A model generated the notes under the pieces. It saw nothing but the letters and a program-made list of their open reading frames with translations, was not told where the DNA came from and ran no database searches. Positions 6,233-15,104 of a stretch of 18,007 bases of DNA are shown here, piece after piece; position 1 is the first letter of the stretch; every line of letters starts with the position of its first letter. The position numbers and the translations under genes were made by a program. The DNA comes from Chloroflexota bacterium (GTDB lineage: Bacteria; Chloroflexota; Ktedonobacteria; Ktedonobacterales; Ktedonobacteraceae): contig VBHI01000009.1 in assembly GCA_005881495.1 (NCBI GenBank), positions 1 through 18,007 of the forward strand, written 5' to 3'.

Positions 6233-7714
6233 GTGGCGAAAATCAAAATTGACCTGGATCGCAGGATTGGCAGCGTGGATAGGAGAATCTATGGGGGGTT
6301 CATTGAGCATCTGGGGCGGTGTATTTATGGCGGCATATTTGATGAGGGGTCACTGCTCAGTGATGAATATGGCTTCCGGCGCGATGTTATAGAGGCTCTG
6401 GAGGCGCTGCGGATACCTGTATTGCGTTGGCCGGGCGGTAATTTTGTTAGTGGCTATCACTGGCTTGATGGTGTGGGGCCAGTAGAGCAACGACCGCGAC
6501 GTTTGGAGCTGGCATGGCATGCTGAGGAGTCCAATCGTTTCGGGACCAATGAGTTCTTGCAATACTGCGAACTGCTCGATATTGAGCCGTATCTCTGTGT
6601 CAATATGGGCAATGGTACGATCGATGAGGCGCAGGCGTGGGTGGAGTACTGCAATGGTACCGGCAATACATACTGGGCTAATCTGCGTCGTAAGCATGGA
6701 CGAGAAGAGCCCTACAAGGTGAAGTATTGGGGGCTGGGCAATGAGATGTATGGGAATTGGCAGATCGGCGCTCTTGATGCGGTAGATTATAGCAAGAAGG
6801 CGCGAGAGTTTGCGAAGGTGATGAAGTGGACTGATCCTGGCATCAAGCTGGTTAGTTGTGGGATGACCGGCTGGGATGACTGGGATCGGATCGTTTTGGA
6901 GGCGTTGGCTCCTTTTGTAGATTTCCATAGCATTCATATTTATACGGGCAGTAATGAGTACTATAACAATGTCTTCTTGCCTCACCAGGCGGAGCGGGCG
7001 CTGAAGAGTTGCCAGGCGGTGATTGATCGCGTTCGCTATCAACAGGATATCAAGCATCCCATCTATGTTGCGTATGATGAGTGGAATATCTGGTTTCGCG
7101 AAGCTTCTGAGTTGGGAGTGTTGGAGGAACGCTACACTCTTGCAGATGCATTGGCGGTTGCAACGTACCTCAATATTTTTATCCGGCATTGTCGCACGGT
7201 ACGGATGGCGAATCTTGCTCAGATGGTGAATGTGCTCTCTCCAATTTTAACCAGCAAGGATGGTCTGTTCCTCCAAACGATCTATTTCCCACTGCTGCTC
7301 TACGCGAAGTACATGCAGGGGATTGCGCTGGATGTGTATGTTGAGAGCGAACGTTACGAACTGCTGCGAGAGGAAATTCCTGCCTGGCACCATCACCGGA
7401 TTCTGGATTTAGGGCCGTTTCAGTTGTTGGATGCGGCAGGGACCTATTATGAGGCTGAAAATGTGCTTGCGCTGGCGGTGGTGAATCGTGACCAGGAGCA
7501 TGTCCACACAAGTACAGTTCAGTTGACGGATGCAGGTTCGCTTGTTGGGGCTGAGGTTTATGAGGTGAATGGGGCGAGTCCAAGTGATATCAACTCCTTT
7601 GAAGAGCCTGAGGCAGTCTCGGTATGCCAACAAACGTTGGAAGTGAATGGGCAAAGTTTCACATATACATTTCCCGCGCATTCGCTCACATTGCTGAGGT
7701 TGCGTCTAGTCTGA
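6233..7714 (+). CDS. abfA: intracellular alpha-L-arabinofuranosidase, GH51
   Basis: The 493-residue product is full length for GH51. The (beta/alpha)8 barrel carries the acid/base E171 in GLGNEMYG and the nucleophile E283 in YDEWNIWF. The family's early IEHLGRCIYGGI and RWPGGNFVSGYHW blocks are intact. The C-terminal 110 residues form the beta-sandwich. There is no signal peptide, so it acts in the cytosol on imported arabino-oligosaccharides and releases L-arabinose. The GTG at 6233 is the start because AAAAGGGGGAG sits nine bases before it. It is divergent from the lactonase operon, sharing a 285-bp control region, which suggests a common inducer. Some GH51 members have endoglucanase activity, but the spacing and motifs here are of the arabinofuranosidase type. 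Confidence 0.93.
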   Translation: MAKIKIDLDRRIGSVDRRIYGGFIEHLGRCIYGGIFDEGSLLSDEYGFRRDVIEALEALRIPVLRWPGGNFVSGYHWLDGVGPVEQRPRRLELAWHAEESNRFGTNEFLQYCELLDIEPYLCVNMGNGTIDEAQAWVEYCNGTGNTYWANLRRKHGREEPYKVKYWGLGNEMYGNWQIGALDAVDYSKKAREFAKVMKWTDPGIKLVSCGMTGWDDWDRIVLEALAPFVDFHSIHIYTGSNEYYNNVFLPHQAERALKSCQAVIDRVRYQQDIKHPIYVAYDEWNIWFREASELGVLEERYTLADALAVATYLNIFIRHCRTVRMANLAQMVNVLSPILTSKDGLFLQTIYFPLLLYAKYMQGIALDVYVESERYELLREEIPAWHHHRILDLGPFQLLDAAGTYYEAENVLALAVVNRDQEHVHTSTVQLTDAGSLVGAEVYEVNGASPSDINSFEEPEAVSVCQQTLEVNGQSFTYTFPAHSLTLLRLRLV

Positions 7715-7858
7715 AACAGAAAGGGCCACATGGAGAAGGAGAAAGGGGACAATTTCATTTGGGTGTAGAGCGACATGGTAAGGCTTATGCTCTGCGTCTT
7801 GATGTGGCGAATGAGGAGCAGGGCAGGCTGTAGGCTAACGGCGTGGCTGGCCTGGCAT

Positions 7859-7864
7859 AAAAAA
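7859..7864 (-). terminator. T-run ending the tRNA transcript
   Basis: Six consecutive T on the minus strand lie two bases past the tRNA acceptor end. They fit a simple terminator using the tRNA fold or its acceptor stem as the preceding structure. Confidence 0.45.
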
Positions 7865-7866
7865 GG

Positions 7867-7939
7867 CGCGCCCGGCGGGACTCGAACCCACGGCCAATCA
7901 CTTAGAAGGCGATTGCTCTGTCCACTGAGCTACGGGCGC
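7867..7939 (-). tRNA. tRNA-Arg (anticodon UCU)
   Basis: The minus strand folds into a full cloverleaf of 73 nt. The acceptor stem is GCGCCCG/CGGGCGC, the D stem GCTC/GAGC, and the anticodon stem ATCGC/GTGAT with loop CTTCTAA. The T stem is GTGGG/CCCGC with loop TTCGAGT. The anticodon is TCT, reading AGA. The CCA end is only partly encoded (CC then T). Six T residues follow on the minus strand (complement of 7859-7864) and probably end transcription. Confidence 0.96.
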
Positions 7940-8025
7940 AGTCTCATCTGGAGAACTAGCTCTCTCCAAATGTCATCACTCATAATAGCTGAAAATATGG
8001 TATACCGGGAGGACCTACCGCTATA

Positions 8026-11000
8026 CTACCCGGCGCTGCGACGGGAAAGCAGATCCTTCTTCTTCCCGAACCGCAAGTACAGGGAGGGGACGACGAACAG
8101 GTTGAGCACCGTCGAGGTGACCAGACCACCCAGGATCACGATGGCCATCGGGTACTCGATCTCTTGACCGGGGATGTTGCCGAAGATCACCAGGGGCACG
8201 AGCGCCAACCCCGCCGCTAGCGCCGTCATCAGGATCGGCGCGAGCCGCTCCCGCGCTCCCCGCAGCACAAGCCCGAGACCGAAGGGTTCACCTTCTTCCC
8301 GCTCAAGATGCTGACAGTGATTGATCAGCATAATGCCGTTGCGTGCCGCTACTCCGAACACCGTGAAGAATCCCACCAGTGACCCCATCGAGATCACCCC
8401 GCCAGTCGCGAACGCTGCCAGCACCCCTCCCACCAGGGCCGACGGTAGGGTGAAGAAGGCCAGAGTCGCCAGACGCCAGGAGCCGAAGGCCGCCTGTAGG
8501 AGGAGGAGGACCCCGATGGCGGCGGCGATGCCGAAGAGGAGCAGGTTCTGCTGGGCAGCCTGTCGCTCCTGGTACTCCCCAAGCAGTTCCGCGTGGTATT
8601 CGAGCGGGAACTTGATCGCCGAAAGGCGCTGTTGGACATCGCTCACTACTGCACCGAGATCGCGCCCACTGACGTTGAGGCCCACGTCGATGCGACGCGA
8701 GTTGTTTTCGCGCGCTATGAGGTTTGGGGTCGGCAGGACGCTCACGTTGGCCACATCCCCCAGGTGCACCGTGCCGCCGTTGGGTGTGCTGATGAGCAGA
8801 TTGCGGATACTGCTCAGGCTATCGCGCGCCCCGGGCGTACCCCACACCATCACATCGTACACTTTTCCGTCCCGGTGAATGTCACTGACTTCGGTGCCCG
8901 CTACCAATGTGGCCGCCGCCCGGCGCACATCGCCCGGTTTGAGTCCATAGTGCTGGGCCTTGGCGAGGTCCACCTCGACTTGTATGTGTGCCACGTCAAC
9001 TTGCAGCTCCGAATGTACGTCAATGGCACCATTGATCTGCGAGAGGGCGCGTCTCACCTCCTCGGCCTTGCTGCGCAGGACGCCCAGATCAGGGCCGGAG
9101 ATGCGCACAACGATCTGATCGCTCGATCCCACCAGCACCTCATCGATTCTCTCATTGAGGTAGGTCTGCACATCGTGATACAGCCCGGGGTAGCTGTAGA
9201 CCACATTGTGGATGGCGACCACCGTCGTGTCATAGTTGGCGGCAGGGTCAATGCTGACCCAATTCTCGGCAAAATTGATACCAGATATCTCCTCCCCCTG
9301 CACAGCGCGCCCGATATGGGAGCCGAAGCTACGGATCCCCGGGATGGTGCGCAGCTCGCGACTGACCTGGGTCGTGATCCGGACGACTTCATTTTGGGAC
9401 GTACCCGGCGTAGTGACCCAGTGCATGAGGAAATCCTTCTCCTTGAACGTAGGGAACAGCGATTGTCCAAGAAATGGCAACACCGAGCAGCCGATCACCA
9501 CGAGGGCACCGACGGTGAGGAACGCGGGACCCGGTGAGCGGACGATCCTCCCAAGCAGCCCCTCATAACCGCGTTGCAGCCAGCGTAGGAGGGGGGACTC
9601 GCGCCGCTCGAGCGGGGCATTGCGCAACAGAAGCAGGCACAGCGCCGGCGTGACGGTCAGCGCCACCACCATCGAGGCCAGCAAGGCCAGCGCATAGGAG
9701 ATAGCGAGCGGCTGGAAGAAGGCACCGGAGACACCTCCCAGGAAGAAGACCGGCAACAAGACCATCACATCAATTAGCACCGCGTAGATGATCGCACTGC
9801 GCACCTCGAGCGAGGCCTCCAGGATGATGCTCGCCGTTGACCGGTTGCTTCCCTCCCTGCGGTGCTGGCGCAGACGCCGCACGATGTTCTCCACGTCGAT
9901 AATCGCGTCATCGACAACACCACCAATAGCTATTACGAGACCTGCCAGGATCATCGTGTTGATCGTGGCCCCGCGCAGGTCGAGCACAAGCCCCGCTATC
10001 ACCAGCGACAATGGAATCGCTATCAAGCTGATCAGCGCGGTACGCCACTCGAAGAGGAAGGCAGCGAGGACCAGCATCACGAGCAGACAAGAGATGAGCA
10101 ACGACCTGGTGAGGTCGTCTATCGCCGTCTGGATGAAGGTCGCCGGTCGGAAGATGGTAGAATCGATCTGTACACCTGGAAGACCGGGCAGCATCTCCGC
10201 GAGCGCTGCATCGACCCCCCGCGTCACATCCAGCGTGTTACCCCATGGGAATTTCTCAACGATGAGCAGGAGGCCGGGACTGTCGTTAATGACAGCATCC
10301 CCAATGAGCGGTTGATGATCCCACACCACCTGGCTCAGGTCGCCCAGGGTCAGCGGCGAGCCATCGCTCTTTCTCCTGTCATGGACGGGCACTTTGGCCA
10401 GATCCTCCGGCCCGATGACGGGCAAGAGGTGCTGAACCGCGAGCCGTTGAGCGGGGGTATCGATGAACCCGCCAACACGCGTCTTCGCTGCGTTCGTATA
10501 CTTCAATAACCCGTAGTCCAGGGCATCCGAGGTGACCTCCTGCACCTCATCCAGCGACACGTGGTAGGTTTGCAACTTTGCTGGATCAGTTTGCACCTGC
10601 AACTGCTTAAACCGGTCGCCCCATATGACGACATTCGCCACGCCGGGAACAGCCATCAAGCGCCACCTGATCGACCAGTAGGTGGTCATCGCCAGATCAG
10701 TCTGGGAATAGGTGTTCGAAGAAATTCCGATCTGCATGACCCGGCTCGTCGCCGACAGGGGCGGGAGCATCCAGGGTATGCCTGCCCAGGATGGCAACGT
10801 ACGTATCGCTATTGCAAGGCGCTCCTGCACCAACTGCCGTGCCTCCATGATGTCGGTCCCTGGCTTGAAGATGAGAGTGATCGCTGAGACCCCGGGGACC
10901 GACTTGGAGCGCAGAGTGTCGAGATGCGGGGTGCTGTTGAGCGAGTTCTCCAGCGGGACAGTGATCAGCGATTCCACCTCCTGGGTGGACATGCCTGGGC

Positions 11001-11157
11001 CTTCGGTCTGAATCTCCACATACGGCGGCGCGAACTCGGGAAAGACATCCACCGGCAGGCCGAAAAGTTGCTTGGTGCCCAGGAGCATCATCACCGCGGC
11101 GGCAGCAATCACCAGGAAGCGAAAGTGTAGGCTCGATCTGACGATCCAACGTAACAT
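8026..11157 (-). CDS. RND-superfamily efflux permease, CusA/CzcA-like (intact copy)
   Basis: The 1043-residue product is full length for an HME-type RND pump. The first membrane segment is about residues 12-30, followed by the family block [18 protein letters not shown] (35-52). The first large external loop follows, then segments 2-6 at about 350-500. The second loop and segments 7-12 lie at about 860-1025. The proton-relay region in segment 4 is GGVVDDAIIDVENI, with D416, D417 and D421. The CusA methionine triad is not evident: the place expected for the first methionine reads DFLMHWVTT and the next reads GINFAENWV. Copper or silver export should therefore not be assumed. The ATG at 11157 follows AAGGAGG. 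The lipoprotein gene ends 22 bases upstream, so this is the last gene of the efflux operon. A weak CCGGG/CCCGG hairpin lies at its end. It is a paralogue of the broken permease upstream. Confidence 0.92.
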   Translation of the reverse strand: MLRWIVRSSLHFRFLVIAAAAVMMLLGTKQLFGLPVDVFPEFAPPYVEIQTEGPGMSTQEVESLITVPLENSLNSTPHLDTLRSKSVPGVSAITLIFKPGTDIMEARQLVQERLAIAIRTLPSWAGIPWMLPPLSATSRVMQIGISSNTYSQTDLAMTTYWSIRWRLMAVPGVANVVIWGDRFKQLQVQTDPAKLQTYHVSLDEVQEVTSDALDYGLLKYTNAAKTRVGGFIDTPAQRLAVQHLLPVIGPEDLAKVPVHDRRKSDGSPLTLGDLSQVVWDHQPLIGDAVINDSPGLLLIVEKFPWGNTLDVTRGVDAALAEMLPGLPGVQIDSTIFRPATFIQTAIDDLTRSLLISCLLVMLVLAAFLFEWRTALISLIAIPLSLVIAGLVLDLRGATINTMILAGLVIAIGGVVDDAIIDVENIVRRLRQHRREGSNRSTASIILEASLEVRSAIIYAVLIDVMVLLPVFFLGGVSGAFFQPLAISYALALLASMVVALTVTPALCLLLLRNAPLERRESPLLRWLQRGYEGLLGRIVRSPGPAFLTVGALVVIGCSVLPFLGQSLFPTFKEKDFLMHWVTTPGTSQNEVVRITTQVSRELRTIPGIRSFGSHIGRAVQGEEISGINFAENWVSIDPAANYDTTVVAIHNVVYSYPGLYHDVQTYLNERIDEVLVGSSDQIVVRISGPDLGVLRSKAEEVRRALSQINGAIDVHSELQVDVAHIQVEVDLAKAQHYGLKPGDVRRAAATLVAGTEVSDIHRDGKVYDVMVWGTPGARDSLSSIRNLLISTPNGGTVHLGDVANVSVLPTPNLIARENNSRRIDVGLNVSGRDLGAVVSDVQQRLSAIKFPLEYHAELLGEYQERQAAQQNLLLFGIAAAIGVLLLLQAAFGSWRLATLAFFTLPSALVGGVLAAFATGGVISMGSLVGFFTVFGVAARNGIMLINHCQHLEREEGEPFGLGLVLRGARERLAPILMTALAAGLALVPLVIFGNIPGQEIEYPMAIVILGGLVTSTVLNLFVVPSLYLRFGKKKDLLSRRSAG

Positions 11158-11179
11158 GGCTCAAGACCTCCTTGCGCGA

Positions 11180-11635
11180 TCATTGCCCAACCCCGAACTC
11201 AGTGCCGTACAACTCAGGCGCTCCGACGGTCACCACCTCGGTGCCAGAGGGTGGACCATCCGACAGAACAGCCAGATCACCATCGATGTAGTCGACACTA
11301 ATGCTAGCGCGAACGAAGTTAAGGGGTTCGAGGTTTATGTACACCCAGGTTGCGCCGTTCAGGTCGTAGAACACCGCAGCGTAGGGGACGACCTTTCGCA
11401 GCTTCCCTCGAACTTGCGCGTCATGAACCGGGGCTGTCTGGATATCGAGCCGTTTGGCCGCCTCCGCGGTCAAGATCACGCGACTAAAGTTCGTCCCCGC
11501 AATACGCTCGACCCTGGCGGGTGGGCTGCTGGTGAGACTTTCTGACGTCTTGGGCGTCTGTGCCGCACAAGCCGCAAGTGTGAGAGCAGCAGCGATAATC
11601 AGTACCGCAATCATCCAGCGATTTCTATGCCACAT
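11180..11635 (-). CDS. short lipoprotein, reduced RND periplasmic-adaptor-like protein
   Basis: The 151-residue product has a lipoprotein signal with lipobox LAAC, the lipidated Cys being C23. A short segment like the adaptor entry strand follows (VILTAEAAKRLDIQTAPV). The rest matches the C-terminal beta-barrel and membrane-proximal part of CusB/HlyD-type adaptors: VPYAAVFYDLNGATWVYI, then VDYIDGDLAVLSDGPPSG and VTVGAPELYGTEFG. The lipoyl and coiled-coil hairpin of ordinary 350-450-residue adaptors is absent. The ATG at 11635 follows GAGGAGGAA and overlaps the end of the upstream permease frame by 11 bases, so the two are translationally coupled. It probably sits on the outer face of the membrane beside the RND permease and helps capture or deliver substrate. 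That role is inferred from family and position. Confidence 0.82.
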   Translation of the reverse strand: MWHRNRWMIAVLIIAAALTLAACAAQTPKTSESLTSSPPARVERIAGTNFSRVILTAEAAKRLDIQTAPVHDAQVRGKLRKVVPYAAVFYDLNGATWVYINLEPLNFVRASISVDYIDGDLAVLSDGPPSGTEVVTVGAPELYGTEFGVGQ

Positions 11636-14600
11636 CTGGATTCCTCCTCGTCGTGTAAGCTTCAGAGATAGCCGCCTCACTGCTTTCATGGTGAACTTGC
11701 GGAATTTCCATTGAGGCGCGTGCTTGCGATCTAGCACCGAACCGCAAGTACAGGGAAGGGACAACGAACAGGTTGAGCAGCGTCGAGGTGACCAGGCCAC
11801 CCAGGATAACGATGGCCATCGGGCTGGCAATCTCTTGACCAGGGATGCTACCGGAAATCACCAGGGGCATGAGAGCCAGCCCCACCGCTAACGCAGTCAT
11901 CAGAATCGGCGCGAGCCGCTCCCGCGCCCCCTGCAAAACGAGGTCAAGACCGAACGGCTTATCTTCGTGCTGCTCAAGATGCTGGTAGTGTTTGATCAGC
12001 ATGATGCTGCTGCGTATTGCTATCCCGAACACAGCGAGCAGGCCGACGAACGAAGCGAACGGGATCATCCTGCCAGCCGCGAACGCCGCCAGCACTCCAC
12101 CTAGAAGGGCTGATGGCAGAGTGAAGAAGGCAAGCGCTGCCAGGCGCCAGCTCCCGAAGGCCGCCTGCAGGAGGAGAAAGACTCCGATGGTAGCGGCGAG
12201 ACCGAAGATAAGCAAGTTTCTCTGATCAGCCTGTTGCTCCTGGTACGCCCCGAGCACCGCCCCACGGTATTCGAGTGGGAACTTGATCGCCGAGAGACGC
12301 TGTTGAATGTCACTCACGACGGCATTGGGATCGCGCCCACGCACATTGAGCCCCACGTCGACGCGACGCGAGACGGTTTCATGTTGGATGAGGTTCGGGG
12401 TCGGCACGATGCGCACGTCGGCCACATCCCCCAGGCGCACCTGGTCGCCGTCGGGCGTATCGATGAGCAGATCACGGATACTGCTCAGACTGTTGCGCGT
12501 CTGTGGCGTACCCCACACGACCACCTGGAACACCTTCTGCTCCTCGAAGAGACTCCCGGCTTCAATGCCGGCTACCAACGTAGATGCCGCCCGGCGGACA
12601 TCACCCGGTTTGAGTCCATAGCGCTGAGCCTTGGCAAGGTTCACCTCGATATCCACCTGTGGCTTCTCGACTTGCAGCTCCGTATGCACATCAACGGCAC
12701 CGTTGATCTGCGAAATGGCGCGCCTCACTTCCTCGGCTTTGCTGCGCAGGACACCCAGGTCTGGGCCGGAGATACGCACGACGATATCGTTGCTCGTTCC
12801 CGTCAGCACCTGGCTGGTGGCCTCCTTCAAGTAGGTCTGCACTTCGCTCCTGATTCCGGGGTAGCCGCCGGCCACCTTGCGGATGGCAGCCACCGTCGCG
12901 TCATAATTGGCGGCAGGATCGATGCTGACCACAAGCTGGGCGGAATTGACATCGACCACCTGATCCCCCAGCACGGCACGCCCTACATTGGCTGCAACGT
13001 TACGCACCCCCGGTATGGTCCGCAGTTCGCGGCTGGCCAGCTTCGTGACCCGGGCCATTTCAGGATAGGACGTGCCCGGCGGAGCCTGCCACCGGATCAT
13101 GACATTTGGCTCCTTGAACGAAGGGAGCGTTGGCATTCCCCCAAGAGAGGGCAACATCGCGAGGCCGACCAATGCTAGGGCACTGGTGGCGAGGGCACCG
13201 ATGGCCAGGAACGCCGGGCGAAGTACGCGAATAAGCCGCATGAGCAACCCCTCGTAGCCACGCTGCAACCAGCACAGGAGGGGGGACTCGCGCCGCTCGA
13301 GCGGGACATTGCGCAACAGGAGCAGGCACAGCGCCGGCGTGACGGTCAGCGCCACCGCCAGCGAGGCCAGCAAGGCCAGCGCATAGGAGATGGCGAGCGG
13401 CTGGAAGAAGGCGCCGGAGACGCCCCCCAGAAGGAAGATCGGCAACAGCGCCAGCAGGATGATCAGCGTTGCAAAGATCATGGCGCTGCGCACCTCGAGC
13501 GAGGCCTCCAGGATGATGCTCGCCGTTGACCTGTCGCTCCCCTCCAGGCGATGCTGGCGCAGACGTCGCACGATGTTCTCCACGTCCATGATCGCGTCGT
13601 CGACGACGATGGCGACGGCGATCAGCAAACCCGCCAGGACCATCATGTTCATCGTGGAGCCGCGCAGGTCAAGCACAAGCCCCGCCGTCACCAGCGACAA
13701 CGGGATTACCACCAGGCTGATCAGTGCGACACGCCAGTGGTAAAAAAAGGCGAGGAGGACGAGCACCAGGAGAAGAAAGCCGATGAGCAGCGACCAGGTA
13801 AGGTTGCCCATCGCCATATCGATGAAGTTCGCTGGCCGGAAAATATTGGTGTCGATCTGTATACCGGAAAGGCCGGGCTGCAACTCAGCGAGCTTTGCTT
13901 CGACCCCCCGCGTCACATCCTCTGGGTTGGCACCTGGGAACTTCTCGATGACGAGCAGGAGGCCGGGACTGTCGTTGGCGAGAATATCGTCCCCGATGAG
14001 CGGCTGATGATCTTCCACTACCGCGGCCACGTCACCCAGGCTCAACGTCGTATCCTCGACATTCACCTGGGCGAGGTCCTTTGGTGATGAGATAGGCAAG
14101 ACGTGCCGGACCTCGATCCGCTGTTGTGGTCCATCGATCCACCCTCCGGCGTGATATGGTTCGCTCGCAACTTTGCCGGATCGACTTGCACCTGCAACTG
14201 CCGGTCCCGCATGCCCCAGATGGCCACATTCGCCACGCCGGGGACGGACAACAGGGCAGGCCGAATAGTCCAGCGAGCGAGCACCGACATCTCGATCGCA
14301 GACACCTGCTTCGAGGACAGGCCGACGATCATGGCCCGGCTCGTCGCCGATAGGGGCGGCAGGATGACAGGCGGTTGCGCCACGTTTGGCAATGCATACG
14401 CTAGACTCAGGCGCTCACTCACCAACTGCCGTGCACGGATGATGTCGGTCCCGGGCTGGAAGATGAGGGTGATCGACGAGAGCCCGGGGACCGACGTGGA
14501 GCGCATGGTTTGAAGCCACGGCGTACCGTTCAGCAACTCCTCGAGGTTGAGGGTGACCAATTCTTCTACTTCGGGGGCCGAAAGCCCGAGGGCTTCGGTC

Positions 14601-14749
14601 TGCACCTCCACATATGGGGGCGCGAACTCAGGTAAGGCGTCCACCGGCATGGTGCGAAGTTGGGTGATACCAACGAACATCATCGCCACGGCGAGAGCAA
14701 CTACGAAAAGTCGGAACTTCAGGCTCCATCCAACGATCCAATGCATCAT
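11625..14749 (-). pseudogene. RND-superfamily efflux permease disrupted by an internal deletion and frameshift
   Basis: The start (ATG at 14749, ribosome site GGGAGG) gives an RND N-terminus of about 203 residues through [12 protein letters not shown]. The frame then changes at about 14141-14149. It continues as [16 protein letters not shown] in another frame, which stays open to 11625. Compared with the intact paralogue, about 25 codons are missing here (paralogue residues about 204-228, around ALDYGLLKY), and the lost length is not a multiple of three. The N-terminal frame stops at 14063. The remaining frame codes about 820 residues, including the proton-relay block VVDDAIMDVENI and the last membrane segments. 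A TTG at 14099 could restart translation but would lack the first membrane segment. It is followed by, and overlaps, the lipoprotein gene. An intact ancestor would have had about 1050 residues. Confidence 0.85.
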
Positions 14750-15104
14750 GGCTCGAGACCTCCCGGCTCAGTCAATGTCCTCATCCTCTAGGATAGGCTC
14801 CGTTAATAGATGCAAAACACGTGTCTTTTCAGGGAATTTTCCGCGTCACGAACTGCTCTTCCTTCCCTCATCGATTAGCCTGAGAAGCCATCTCGTAGCT
14901 CACCGTGTTTTTTCGTTCTGTTGCTCCCCAGAGGTCTATTCCGCCTGAATTTCCCACCCTCTGGCACTTCGTGGCACCTTACGTGACTCTCTCTCTAGTG
15001 TAGGGATCAAGATGGAAAAATGCTACCCTCATTGGGCGTGTTCTTGTTCCCCCTTTGGGGGGATAGGGGACCTCACTCGAAAGGGGGAAGCAAGGGGTCT
15101 CTTC
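14750..15104. promoter_or_regulatory. spacer between histidine kinase gene and RND operon, presumed operon promoter
   Basis: These 355 bp separate the kinase stop from the permease start. Seen here are CCAGAGG/CCTCTGG arms (14928-14934 and 14958-14964) and, near the kinase end, a CCCCCTTT block (from 15051) that can pair with AAAGGGGG about 30 bases further on. The latter may form a terminator-like hairpin but has no T tract. No clear promoter hexamers or response-regulator boxes could be placed. No gene is present. Confidence 0.35.

Noticed and set aside
6350..7189. 279-codon minus-strand ORF inside the GH51 gene
   Set aside because: The GH51 frame has intact catalytic motifs along its full length, and the reverse frame has no recognisable domain.
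7715..7833. Protein-like frame after the GH51 stop, with VERHGKAYALRLDVANEEQG
   Set aside because: It has no start codon of its own apart from a frame overlapping GH51. It is short and may be chance, so it was not called as a gene.
8593..9537. 314-codon plus-strand ORF opposite the intact RND gene, and an equally long one at 12234-13178 opposite the broken RND gene
   Set aside because: The matching lengths arise because both are antisense shadows of paralogous GC-rich genes. Neither has a ribosome site or a sensible protein composition.
14063..14099. Overlap of the two RND frames read as two separate genes with coupled translation
   Set aside because: The N-terminal frame departs from RND sequence after codon 203 and the second frame resumes it before its first possible start. 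A split-gene design would not leave conserved sequence missing at the join.
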